Source: Ananas comosus
Taxonomy: Eukaryota; Streptophyta; Magnoliopsida; Poales; Bromeliaceae
Reading direction: 5' to 3'
Length of the DNA: 64,000 nt
Assembly (NCBI RefSeq): GCF_001540865.1
Contig: NC_033621.1
Span: 9,460,355-9,524,354, forward strand
Position numbers and translations under genes: made by a program. Positions within the stretch are counted from its first letter, which is position 1. Every line of letters starts with the position of its first letter. The notes under the pieces are model-generated. The model was given only the letters and a program-made list of their open reading frames with translations, did no database searches and had not been told where the DNA came from. Positions 36,894-48,007 of the stretch are shown here, in pieces.

Positions 36894-37074
36894 GAACAAC
36901 TTGTTCCCACCCCTCCCATTCTTGTTTGGATTAAAAATGATCAATAATTATTGCTTGAAGGTATATACAATGTTTTAAAAACTGAGTCAAATAGTGACTC
37001 AAAAATATTACTGGGTCAAGGATCACAATTTCAAAAAGTGTTTAATTTTTATAAATTTAAATTATAATTTAAAA

Positions 37075-37138
<64 letters not shown>

Positions 37139-38679
37139 GAACAACTTGTTCCCACCCCTCCCATTCTTGTTTGGATTAAAAATGATCAATAATTATTGCT
37201 TGAAGGTATATACAATGTTTTAAAAACTGAGTCAAATAGTGACTCAAAAATATTACTGGGTCAAGGATCACAATTTCAAGAAGTGTTCAACCATTGACTG
37301 ACCAACTGACGTTAGTATGACATCATAAATATTTTACTTATTATTTTAAATTTATTATGTATAAAAATATACATATATTATTATTCAAGTACCATATTTA
37401 ATTATAAAATACTAATTTATAAATCAAATTAGGTAGATATAAGTTTTCAAGTTTCATATTTTAAATGACTAATTCATACTTAATAGAAAATAAAATTAGG
37501 CCAATTTGCATAAAATATCCATTAGTTTTGAGCTTTTACAAAAGTAGACCCTCTTTTTGAATTTTATAGATTCGGATTTTTAAAAAATTGAACAAAATAC
37601 TTTTATTCCCTTTTCTCTCTTCTTTTTTGATCTCTCATTCTTTTATTTTCTTACACTCCGAAGAGGGTGGCGAAGGCGGAGGCGAAGGTGGCTTGCCTCG
37701 CCTCTGTTCCGCGCATCCTCACCCTTGCCGTGCACCCTCCCTCCGCCTTCCTCGCCTCCAACCCCGTCGAGGCGGCACCTCGGCCGTCGTTTTTTTTTTC
37801 TCTCCGGCTCTCCTCCACCACCTCCTCGGCTTTTTATAACAGTAAAGATGACAGCGTCACATCCTCTTCCTCTCTTTATTTTTCTCTCGTTCTTTTTTTT
37901 TTTTCTCTTCGACCCCAATCTACCACCTTCGCGACCTTTCACAACGGTAATGAGGACAGCGCTATATCGTCTTCTTCCGCCTTTGCCGGCGTAGGCACCG
38001 AGATCGGTGTCGGAGAAAGAGGACTCAGAGCGAGTGCGGGTGAGAGCGAAGGCAAAGAAAAAATATGCAAAAGATAAAAAAAATAAAAAAATATAAAGAA
38101 ATTATTCTTTTCTAAAAAAATTAAAAATCAGAAAAAAAAAAAAGAAGACAATAAATTTACACTATTTCAAAAAAAAGAAAATAATAAATTTATACTATTT
38201 TAGAAAAAATATTATATTATTTTAGCAGAACGTTGTATTATTTTAGAAAAAAATTACATTAAAAACAAAATATATTCTTTTAGATAAAAATTATACTATT
38301 TACATAAAAATTATATTATTTCTCCTTCTCCTCCACCTGCTCTTCTTCCTGGCCAAATAGTGCAAAAATTGTCTTCTTTTTTTTTCTTTTTTCTTTTTTT
38401 TATAATAATGTTTTGAAGTGTTTGGTGCAGTGGTTGTTTGGGTTCTTCTACTTTTGGCTTCCGCGAGGTCCGGCGGTGAACCGGGCGATGGTGAAGCCGC
38501 TGCACGCCTCCGCCGGCCTTGCGATCTTCCTGATGGCGATCTGCACTGCGGAGACCGGCTTGGTCGACAAGGGCGGGCTGACGGTCTCCGAGACGCAGCT
38601 GATCAACTTCACCGGCCTCTTCATCCTCCTCTTCGGCGTCGCCGTCAGCATCGTCGTCGCCCTGCCCAAGATCGTATAG
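33950..38679 (+). CDS. Cytochrome b561, transmembrane ascorbate-dependent oxidoreductase
   Basis: Four exons (33950-34114, 34769-34817, 34946-35145, 38431-38679) join in frame to 220 aa, with all three introns GT-AG. The family passes electrons from cytosolic ascorbate across a membrane (tonoplast or plasma membrane) to monodehydroascorbate or ferric chelates through two hemes b. The sequence shows six hydrophobic helices. Heme ligands are H57 (in VHPLVM), H90 (KFIH), H124 (SLHSWLG) and H163 (KPLH); spacings of 33, 34 and 39 match the family. HYRGG (residues 37-41) and GEAIMAYK (70-77, with the conserved Lys) are further signatures. There is no DOMON domain, so it is the short single-domain type. 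The start is the first Met before helix 1, and no upstream in-frame extension is needed. Length is normal and no damage is seen. The short C-terminal tail ends LPKIV. The closest Arabidopsis-type name is CYB561/TCytb; the exact orthologue is not determined. Confidence 0.95.
36811..37282. repeat. 231/241 bp tandem duplication with (CT)n
   Basis: Two adjacent copies (start TTAATTTTTATAAATTTAAA at 36811 and 37042) are almost identical except for CT-tract length (about 43 against about 57 bases) and one or two substitutions near the ends. Either a very recent duplication or an assembly duplicate. Confidence 0.9.
37499..38100. repeat. Probable repeat with GC-rich, Pro/Ser-coding-like core
   Basis: Begins GGCCAATTTGCATAAAATAT, a tip reminiscent of Mutator-type repeats, and carries a GC- and CT-rich core open in several frames. 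Within the core an imperfect unit of about 75 bp is present twice (about 37798-37872 and 37905-37978; both contain GACAGCG). It lies in an intron and no right end was recognised. It is not a host exon: its frames do not fit the conserved protein. Confidence 0.4.
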
Positions 38680-38910
38680 CTGGCCTCTACCAAATCTTCA
38701 GCAGATTCCATTAGCTAGTATTGTTTCAAACCTTTTGAAACCCAAGTTGCAGATTTAGCTTGGTGAGATATATATGGGATGTGTTCGCATCAAATTTTAA
38801 TTACGCCGATTGTGAAATCTTCAATTCCTTCTCTTACGCTGTAAATTATGGGATAAAAAGACATTGAAAATTAATTACATTTTTTATTGGAACTTGTTCC
38901 ATGTGCTAGC

Positions 38911-38916
38911 AATAAA
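38911..38916 (+). terminator. Putative polyadenylation signal of cytochrome b561
   Basis: AATAAA 232 nt after the stop codon, within AATAAATAAT. Plant signals are loose, so this is only the best candidate. Confidence 0.45.
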
Positions 38917-39255
38917 TAATATTAACGAGCAAAAAAAAAAAAAAGCGAAAAATAATAATAAAAAAAAACACAAAAAAGGGACAACGTTTTATATGATTCA
39001 GCAAGTTGCCTGTGTCTACAGAGAAAGCAAGAATGATGTATTCTTTATACGAAGACAATCAAAATACAAGCACATATCTTTATGTTTCTCTCAATCTAAT
39101 GTACTAGCCTTATGATTACTACCATCCTTCTTTTGTTATAAGAAAAAATTCTCACCTTAATCTCAAATAAATTTTTTTTTCTTAAAATAGAGAGAAGCTC
39201 AATAAACTACTAATTAACTTTTCAGACTTCTCCTAACACCTCACTTAATTTACTC

Positions 39256-39327
39256 GTTTCTTATTGCTTGTTCTCAGATGGAATTGGAATTGTTTCTTAT
39301 TGCTTGTTCTCAGATAGAATTGGAACT
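39256..39327. repeat. 36 bp unit repeated twice
   Basis: GTTTCTTATTGCTTGTTCTC starts at 39256 and again at 39292, with one or two mismatches per unit. It lies downstream of the b561 gene. Confidence 0.85.
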
Positions 39328-39855
39328 CTTTCATAGGCATGCATGTAGTTGCACAATTGAAGTTGGCAACTTCAATTATTAATTTTTCTTAATTAGCTTA
39401 TGTATAGGCTTTTTTTGGCAATCATGGCAGCATGTGTGTTTCATGCATACATACATAAAACACAAGCATACTTTACCGTCTAATGAAAGCCATTCTATTC
39501 ACACTTTAAATATTTTGGTAGATCCAGTGTATCTTAAACCAACTTTCATATCCATATCTTTTTTGCTTATTAGTCCAAAAAATCTATGGGTCAAACAAAT
39601 ATCTTTATGCCCTATACAAAAGAAGACATATAATCAACAATAATCATATTTGGCTAATTGCTCTACAAAAAATATTAAGTACAATAGGAAATCAAATGAA
39701 TTAAACAACAAAGGGAGAAGCAAAGTAAAACACATAAATATTTACATTGTGAAATCCCAAAATCACGCCCATACAGGTGGAAAAAAAAAGAAAAAAAAAA
39801 GAAAAGAGGATTCCAAGATAAAGTTTCACCAGAGAGCTTCTCTTAATTAAATCTA

Positions 39856-40368
39856 GGGGCAATTGCTTATATATTCCTGAAAAGTTCTCGACTTTCTAAT
39901 TTACCCTTCTTTGAAGGCTAATAATGAAAATGTTATTTTTACATTCCAACCTATTTCTAATATACCCCTAGAGTTAAAATCTGTTAATGAACTCCGTTAT
40001 CTCTATGAAATTATAATTTTGCCCTTTCAAATATACCCTTCTATCATCATTGATTTTTCTTATCTATTCTTAAGTTAGGGGCACAAAAAGTATTTTGTTT
40101 TTTGGTCTTGTAAAATATACCCTTCTATCATCACTAACATTTCTTATTTGCCATTAAGTTAAGGGCAAAAGTGGTATTTTAATTTTTTTTAATTGTGGTA
40201 GATATTTAATCCACGTTTAACCCAAGTTAACTTAACATGTGGTAACTGCAGGGGTATTTTGGAATAACAGAGGAACATATGAGTGGTATATTGGAAAGAA
40301 AAAAAAAAAAAAAAGTAAGGAAAAATGAGATATTTCGAAGTTTTGAGGGGTATATAGGCAACTATCCC
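39856..40368. mobile_element. Mutator-type MITE with perfect 9 bp TSD
   Basis: The TSD TTAAATCTA is perfect (39847-39855 and 40369-40377). The ends GGGGCAATTGCTTATATATT and (reverse complement) GGGATAGTTGCCTATATACC are imperfect TIRs extending about 50 bp. No coding capacity. It lies 1.2 kb beyond the b561 stop codon. Confidence 0.88.
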
Positions 40369-40377
40369 TTAAATCTA

Positions 40378-40640
40378 TGTGGTGGTGCAATGCATTAGCT
40401 ATTGCATGGTTGTCAATATAAGTTTAATTAGAACTTTAGTTCAATTAGACTCCTAATTAAATTCTACTTATTTCTAATAAATTTTAAATCTTATCTTATT
40501 CTAACTTAATTTGAATTTAATTCCGACCTAAATAATTATAAATCTAATCAAAATCTATCAATCTTCATCATGGTTTGATTTGTAGTCTTCAATCACAATG
40601 CTGAGCTTACAACACAAACTCCATCTTAACTAGAGTTTTC
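40378..40640. other. AT-rich, nothing recognised
   Basis: May be the tail of the copia fragment that follows, but no polypurine tract or LTR end was found. Confidence 0.35.
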
Positions 40641-41666
40641 CATCTTTTCTACTAAAACCCCGAAAATGGTCGTCAAGTGTTGCTGCACATTTCATCTATG
40701 CCGATGCAATGTTTGAACGTATCAATGAAAGAGGTTTAGTCAATATATCTGTTAGATTATCTATAGTACCAATCTTGATCGTGACAAGATCACCTGTGCT
40801 ATTACATCATGAATAAAACGATAATGAACACCTATATATTTTCTTATCTTATAAATTATTTGATCTTTACAAAAAAAAAAAAATACAGCACTCTGGCGAT
40901 CACAATGGACGATAGTAGTCTCTTGACTAGAAATAAGCTCCCATATATGTCTCTTAATCAAATAGCTTTTTTCACAACCTCCGTCATAATAATATACTCT
41001 TCTTCAGTAGTGGATAAATTAGCACTAGCTTGCAAAGTAGCTTTTTAACTTACAGAACAACTACCTGATGAGAAATCACATCCTACAAGTGATCTCTATT
41101 TGTCCAAATTACCTACGAAATCTAAATCAATAAAACCAACTAACGAGTCATCAGATCTCTCAAAATCCAGGCATACATAAAAAATTCTGCTTAAGTATCT
41201 AAAAAAAAAAATCACTTTACCACCGTCAATTTGACTTATTAAGATTAGCCATATATTTACTCACAATACTGACAGCATGTAAATTAAGTATCTAGATAAA
41301 TGCAGACCATCACATACATAAGAATTCCAACTGCACTAGACTAAGGAACATTTAGCATATACTTCTAATCCTCAATCGATTGTGGCAACAAAGCAATTAA
41401 AAATATAAAATGAGAAGTAAGCGGAGTACTCATGGTTTTTAGCATTTTTAATTCTAAAAAACTCAAAATCTTTCTCAATATAAATTTTCTGAGTCAAATA
41501 CAATCTCCCTGAAGAATCTTCTTAACTGCTCTCATGTTTTTCATTTCAAATTCGTGACTTAACAAAGCTTTCAACATATAATTCAGAAATATCTTCGAAA
41601 GCAATAAGTATATCGTCAGCATAAAGTAATAAATAATTAAAAACTTCATTGCCAATCTTTCTAAAA
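40641..41666 (-). pseudogene. Ty1/copia RT-RNase H fragment, decayed
   Basis: On the - strand a broken translation runs YFRKIGNEVFNYLLLYADDIL (the RT catalytic YADD box, near 41610), then KDFEFFRIKNAKNHEYS, SIVSKYMANLNKS near 41240 and STTEEEYI near 40990. These follow the order of the copia RT C-terminus and RNase H. Multiple stops and shifts are present. Its upstream side is cut exactly where the Tourist MITE begins, and the rest of RT was not found beyond the MITE. Confidence 0.75.
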
Positions 41667-41669
41667 TAA

Positions 41670-42255
41670 GGGCTTGTTTGGTTCAAGGGTGTGGAATTGG
41701 AATGGATAATGGAATGGGAATGAATTGAAATGGTAATTAGAATGACCCACTCTCCCAAAACGTTTGGTTTATTTGTGAATTGGGAATTAGAATGAGTTAT
41801 TCAAATTTTATTGTTTGGTTCAGGTAAACTAAAAAAATTATAGAATACTATAATACTAATTTTACTCTCAAATATAAATTTATATTATTTAAAATTTATA
41901 AAAAATATAATACTATTCTCTAATAAGTTTTCCAAAAAAAATATCAAATTTATTTTTAAAAATTTTTATTGATGTGGGTTAGGGATAGGGTTTTGAGAGA
42001 GGATAGGTTTTTTTTTTTTTTGATGAGAAAGGGGTGAAGAGAAAGAGGGTGAGATGGTCACATGGGCTTTGCGCTTCCGGAATGAAATCTCAATCCGGGC
42101 TAGAAGATCGGAATCAAGTTGAAGGCTAATGGGCTATTCCCATTCCAGTCCAGAATAGAAATCCCAAACCGATTCATGCAAACCAAACAAAATTAACCGA
42201 ATTTGATCAAACCGATTCCCATTCCATACCCAAAATAGATGAACCAAACAAGCCC
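41670..42255. mobile_element. Tourist-like MITE, second copy
   Basis: Ends GGGCTTGTTTGGTTCA and TGAACCAAACAAGCCC are perfect reverse complements, TSD TAA (41667-41669 and 42256-42258). At 586 bp it is longer than the copy at 14.9 kb, and shares its tips and the internal GGAATGG words. Confidence 0.9.
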
Positions 42256-42458
42256 TAAATGTAACTGTCATGCTTAATCCTTTCGGTGAGGCGAGTGGTT
42301 GCAGCCAAGGCATCACAGAGTAACTAGATCATTGTGAGCCGGTCCAGTGAGAGTTACCCATTATGGTTAAGTAAAACTAGGTACTACTTTGGAAAAAATA
42401 AATGTTGTAAAACTTTAGGAGAAAAACTATGGTTTTAAATTTAATAGTGTTACTTTTA

Positions 42459-43414
42459 GGGCCTTTCTGGATGCACCATAAAATATCTCCATAAAATTTA
42501 TAAACTGTGATTTTGGTACAAATGAAATAGAAAATTCTGAAACATATATTACAAAATTCTACCGCTTCAACTTTTAAACTATTTGGATGCACATTGTGGA
42601 ACTCTATGGGAGATTTCTTTAAATTTTAAAACTAAAAGTTTCAATTTTAAATTCTAAAATATTAAATTTTAAATTTGAAATATGAAATAAAATCTAAATT
42701 TAAATTTCAAATTTTGAAATCTAAAATTTAAAATTCAAAATTTTTGAATTAATATTTTAAATTTTAAAATTAAAATTTAAAATTCTAAAACCAAAATTTT
42801 TTATTTTCAAATTAAATATGAAAATTTTAGAATTAAAATTTTTAATTTTAAAGTTTAAATGTTAAATTTTAAACTTGAAATTTTAAAGTTTAACTTTTAA
42901 AATTTTAAAGTGTAAAAATTTGAAAGTCAATATTATATAATTTAAATTTTGAAATTTAAAATTTAAAATTTTGAGTTTTGAAATTTGAAATTTTGAAATT
43001 TGAAATTTAAAATTATAAAATTTAGAATTTTGATATCCACAATTTAAAATTTACATTATAAAATTTAAAAGAAATTTAAAATTTGAAAAATTTTGAGTTT
43101 TGAAATTTGAAACTTTGAAATTTGAAATTTAAAATTATAAAATTTAGAATTTTGATATCTCCAATTTAAAATTTAAAATTTTGAAATTTAAAGTTTAAAA
43201 TTTGATACATCATTGGAGTGAGGGAGCTCAAAAATGGTGGATTTTTTTTTCTTTCGTTGGAGTAAATTGTTATTTCACTCCATTCTTTAGAGTATGGTTT
43301 AACTATACTTCAAAAATATATGCTCTTTTTTATCTGTCAAATACTTTGTCGGATAATATTTCTATCGGTATAGCATAATTTAACTATGCTACGTTTTAAG
43401 ATCCAAACGAGGTC
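42459..43414. mobile_element. MITE-like element with an AAATTTTAAA-type core
   Basis: Left tip GGGCCTTTCTGGATGC and right tip (reverse complement) GACCTCGTTTGGATC are similar. TTA stands on both sides (42456-42458 and 43415-43417), as for Tourist-like elements. About 42610-43200 is nearly pure A/T built from AAATTT words, with a local duplication of about 100 bp (TTTTGAGTTTTGAAATTTGA at about 42971 and 43091). Confidence 0.55.
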
Positions 43415-43503
43415 TTATGCTTTATATATACATGCGATATACTGGACCTTAACAAATAGGCAACACTGCAGTATGAATTTTTCGTCAGCATTTCTTTTTA
43501 TAG

Positions 43504-43687
43504 TGTTTGACTGAGTTGAAAATATTTTGACACAAAATAGATGCAAAAACGAACTAAAAATCCAACATTTAGCTTGTAAGGGACTAAAATTAAAATATTT
43601 GATTTTGATGGACCTTTTTGCATTTTTTGCATTCTATGCATGGAAGCCACGTAGGTTCCATGCATAGCCTTAGCTTTATCACCTTCT

Positions 43688-43732
<45 letters not shown>

Positions 43733-44035
43733 GTTGGTTAAGAGAAAAAAAAAAAAGAGTAGCTAGCAAGGTTGGTTTTCTTTAGTAGCGAGCGAGTCGA
43801 GGGCGCACACGTGCGTTTATTGGTGTTTCGACGTCAGGTTAGTATCATAATATTATTATCTTTTTATTTAGACTCTTTTGATGAATTTTTGTAGAAATTG
43901 AGAGTTAGAAATTGATTTCTATGTGTTCTAGGAGCTAATTTCGCATAATTTCTGACGAGAGATTTTTCGAGCCACTCTAGGCCGTTGTGGCTACCGTTCA
44001 AACTAGAAGGGCAATAGTGGATCACCTCGCTATCT
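43504..44035 (+). mobile_element. LTR fragment of the second gypsy-like family
   Basis: Starts TGTTTGACTGAGTTG and aligns in order with 27.44-28.43 kb, without the CACTA MITE present there. Contains a GA microsatellite (43690-43729). Cut on the right by the LTR starting TGTCACGCCCC. Confidence 0.65.
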
Positions 44036-45390
44036 GTCACGCCCCGGGGCCCAGCGGAAGTCCGCCCGGCACGTGTCCAGATCTGCCATATGTCTAGAAC
44101 ATATAAGGCGTCTACGAAAAAGCAGTAAATAAAATAATAATACAAGAGATCTAGCGATATCAGAGCAAAGTACTACTAGATTCTACGACGGGAGAGTAAT
44201 CATGCAACTATAAATCCATAAAGTGAAACCATAAAGTAGTATAAAGAAAACCCAAATACAAGTGCTAAAAGAGTACATAGGTGGTCTCTATACATGGTAC
44301 AAGAATCTCTCTCTCACTACGACAAAAGAAAGAGTAACCACCTAAGCTCAAAAGTAGCTCCTCTCTGTCTAGCTAGGCGACACCCCTGCCGCGATCCCGT
44401 GCCTCCGCCGGTGCCGAAGGCTCTGAAAGGAAACATAAAGCAGAGGGCGTGAGAACTATTAAATAATAGTTCCCAGTGGGTAATTACTGACTTCAGTGAA
44501 ATGCGCCACTAGGCCCAACAATTAAAAAGGGGTAAGTGTAAATGTAAGCAATATGAACAACTAGTAAGTAAGCATGGAAATTTACTACAATATGATGTCT
44601 CTACTTAGTATGAAATTGCATAAGTAATAAAGCTACTGTAACATGAATGTAAACGAGCATCACTAACATAATATCCACAAGCTAAATAGTAAATGTCATT
44701 ATTTACTATTCTAGTCAAAGTCCAAATGGCATATTCTGTCACTAAGTTTCAATCATGTAAGACCCACCCGTAGGCTGTCTGGCCTGCGCCGTGCCTAATT
44801 GCCCCGTGGTAGTCAACACCCCCACTCTAGGAATGAGCCTCCCCCACGGCATCCCATTTCGGCGCCCAATCCCGCACGAGCGAGCATATGTCGCGGTGGC
44901 TATCTCCGGAGTGCCGGCTTGTAGGGAGCGACTCTCACAAGCATGTGCAAATGAGCACAATGGCAAGCAAGCGAAAAATCTGTCTCAAGTACCAAGTCCT
45001 CATATCTAAAAACATGGAATATATCAAGAATCTCGATGGCCTACCACTACGTCGTCATGTCTAAAACACGGAATAATAGGGGATGTCAGAATGGCCTATC
45101 ACTATGTCTCTAAGTTGCAGTTTCACAGTTTTCTAAGTCAGGTGCCCCTTTATGGCACTTTGTCCACTAAGTCAAGTATGGTGATTATGTTCAAGAGTAC
45201 AAAATTCTAAACATTTTCCTCATAAGAGACATATTCCCAAACTTGCAATAAGAGTACTTAACACATGCATAGATACTACACATAAGGCTCTACACATAAA
45301 GTGAAATATTCATGATACATACTGCATGCATTCTAAGCATTCAAAAATTCACATAAATCCTATCTAGGATAAAAATGCATAAACCATGAT
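44036..45390 (-). mobile_element. Gypsy LTR, - orientation, upstream part missing
   Basis: The + strand start TGTCACGCCCCGGGGCCC is the LTR 3' end. Blocks near 44440-44520 recur at 55.2 kb, and blocks near 44820-45390 recur at 53.25-53.9 kb. It joins directly to integrase-tail sequence without a polypurine tract or LTR start, so roughly 1 kb of LTR head was deleted, as in illegitimate recombination. Confidence 0.65.
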
Positions 45391-46084
45391 GATACGAAAG
45401 CGCTCCTGCAGCGCACTCTCCAGCTCTCACGTGGCTTCCCGCTCCCTGTGGTTGCTCCAAAGGACCTTTACATACGAAATGTCCCGATTCCGTAATTTCT
45501 TTACCTCGCGAGCCAAGATCTTCACTGGTTGCTCCTCGAAGCTCAAATCGTCCCGCAACTCCAAGGGTGTAGCATCTAACACATGAGTCGGGTCGAAGAC
45601 GTACTTCCGAAGGACCGATACATGGAAGACGTTGTGTACCCCCGAAAAGTTCGGTGGTAGAGCAAGTCGATACGCTACCGGACCTACACGTTCCAAAATC
45701 TCGTACGGTCCAATGAAACAGGGGCTCAACTTACCCCGAATCCCAAATCTCCTGATCCCTTTAGTCGGCGAGACCTTCAAGAAAACATGGTCTCCAACTT
45801 GGGACTCCAAGTCTCGCCGTCGTCGGTCAGCGTAGCTCCTCTGTCTACTCTGTGCCGTCATAAGTCGCTCCCGAGCAATACGAACCTTGTCCTCAGCTTC
45901 CTGGAGCACGTCAGGGCCTAAAACCAATCTCTCGCCAACTTCACTCCAATGAAGTGGCGATCTACACTTCCGTCGATAAAATGTCTCGAAGGGTGCCATC
46001 TTGATACTTGCTTGATAACTATTGTTATAAGCAAACTCCGCTATCGGTAGATGCTGCGACCATCCTCCCTGGAAGTCAATCTGT
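45391..46084 (-). pseudogene. Ty3/gypsy integrase C-terminus with chromodomain-like tail
   Basis: The - strand reads [19 protein letters not shown]...KLSPCFIGPYEILERVGPVAYRLALPP, then HVSVLRKYV and FEEQPVKILAREVKKLRNRDISYVKVLWSNH. This is the integrase tail with its GPY module followed by a chromodomain-like segment, as in chromoviral gypsy elements. A TGG-to-TGA stop at about 45425 precedes the last residues. RT, RNase H and the integrase core are absent; the break at about 46085 joins unrelated LTR-like DNA. Fragment only. Confidence 0.85.
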
Positions 46085-47907
46085 AGTATCCTTGTTTTAT
46101 TTATTAATTAATTAAATTATTTATGTTTTATGTCGGTTGGTGCTAAGTGGGGTGGCTTGGATGCCACGTCCACCCATGCATGCAAATTAGGGTGGCTTGG
46201 ATGCCGCGTGCACCCTTTGCATGCTTATCAACAAATTAGGTGGGGATTGCCTAATCTTTCTACTTCTCTCTTTGTTCAACCGAAGCAAAGAGCTCGGAGG
46301 AGGTAGTCGCGAGCACGAGTTCGACGCCGACGACGCGCCGCGAAGCCGTTCGAGGGTACGGTTGGGATCGTAGCGTTGCGAGGAAACTAGGCGAGGATGC
46401 GTTTTCGCCGTTCTCGACGCCGCGTCGATGTCCGATTAGCCTTTGAGGTGAGTGTTCCCATTGCACTGCTCCAATATTATATCTATCGAGCTTGGTGTGA
46501 TTTGCAGAATTTTCCAGCGGCGACCGTCGGGTATTTCAGTTCTGTACTCGGCGGATAGAGCGATCGGTTTTCGACGGCGACTTTGATTTGTTGATTCGGA
46601 CTTCGAGGAGGAATCCACGAACCCTTACATGCTATTGATAAAGTTTGCTTAGTCAATTTCGCTCTTCTATGATTGCTTTTGAGCAGAAATAATGCTTTTG
46701 TCCGGATCTCTCCCGATGTAGAGTTGCACAGCGCACCACCAAAACCCAGAGCTGACTTCCGAGCCTGGAGAGCGTTTTCGAGACGTTTCGCAGGTTTTCC
46801 CAGCCGACGGCCCCACATTCCTGTCCAGGATTACCGCGACGAGGTGCTTAATCGTTCTATCCTAAGTATAGCATTAGTCGAATGTAATGATATTTAGTTG
46901 TATAAATATGTTGGTGTAGCTCCTATCTCATGGATTATATCTTGATAATACATTTAGAACATGATTAATAAACATGAATCTTATCATGTTGACTTTGGAT
47001 TTAACTTAAGAGAAAACGCTTAAGATAACGATCGGCTATGTTAATACCTGATCTAGCCCTAGGGACGTGCGTATGATTTATACAGTTCTAATATCATCAT
47101 ATGATATGCCAGGTATTTAGATTTTATTCACTCGTGCTGCGAGATGCCAGTACTATTTTTACAGTAGCGTCAGCCTGGTTCCGGACTTGTTGGGCCTCAC
47201 GGGTGTTGGGCGCGGAGTTGCCGTGTCGGAGCCGCCGTCGTCGTACGGTGACCCTGGGTTCGCGTTTTGGATCCGGTGCGCGTAAGATTGTGCCGAAGCC
47301 GGTTATTAGTTGGTTGTTAGACCAGGAGTGTCGGTTACTTGACTTTTGGTCTGTTTGAAGCCTGTTTGAGCACAATCGACTACAGAACCGGCTGCTATTC
47401 TCGGTGGTAGCCTCCACGTATGCCACTCACGGAGGCGGCTCACTTTTTGCGTTAAGGCTTCGTCGCCGGTCTGCGACTTGCTCTCCACGGACCAAGTAAG
47501 GTTGTGAGGTACGGATGTGTCAGCAACTATGGCGCAGGCGAGGGTGTTCACTAGACCCAGGGCGGATTCTGTACAGTCCGATTGGATGGAGTACAGATTT
47601 GACTGATTTCTACAGTGGTTAGTTTAGAGTATGATAGTTGTAGTGATTACTATCGTAAGTTGCATTCATGATTTACTACTATCCTGCTCCCTTTCTGTAG
47701 ATGTATCTGGGGTGACGAGGTTGTTTAGGCCGGCACCCTGAGAATACCGTGTTTACAGTATAGTTGCTTCGACGCCCATGTGATACCTCTGTTATATAGA
47801 CCCCCAGGTTTCGGCTGCTGATCATCTTCCCGAACGATCGACGGCGATAGCACCCTAACTTACGACTCGCTGAAGTTAGCTCCACCTCTACCAATATATA
47901 TATATAT
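46085..47907 (+). mobile_element. Probable LTR, + orientation
   Basis: Contains CTAAGTGGGGTGGCTTGGAT twice in variant form near 46145 and 46190, a leader-like CT-rich block, and a GC-rich second half similar in texture to LTR tails elsewhere here. It runs into TA repeats and the N-gap, so its end is unseen. The assignment is by context. Confidence 0.4.
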
Positions 47908-48007
47908 NNNNNNNNNNNNNNNNNNNNNNNNNNNNNNNNNNNNNNNNNNNNNNNNNNNNNNNNNNNNNNNNNNNNNNNNNNNNNNNNNNNNNNNNNNNNN
48001 NNNNNNN
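47908..48007. other. Assembly gap (100 N)
   Basis: Exactly 100 N, usually a placeholder of unknown length, next to a TA microsatellite. Confidence 0.95.

Larger units (their letters stand above)
35146..38430 (+). other. Third intron of cytochrome b561, 3.3 kb, repeat-filled
   Basis: Bounded by TTGCAG|GTTCTT and GGTGCAG|TGG. It holds a GGCCTGTTTGGCCC-type repeat end near 35400, a GTTTGGTTCGGG-type element end near 36385, an AAATTTTAAA block (36590-36845), a tandem duplication with CT microsatellites (36811-37282) and a GC-rich block (37660-38070). The other two introns are 654 and 128 bp, so almost all growth of the gene came from insertions here. Correct splicing over it is assumed from the conserved protein. 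Confidence 0.85.

Noticed and set aside
37588..38077. Pro/Ser-rich frames of up to 136 aa
   Set aside because: Inside the b561 intron, compositionally biased, not needed for the conserved protein.
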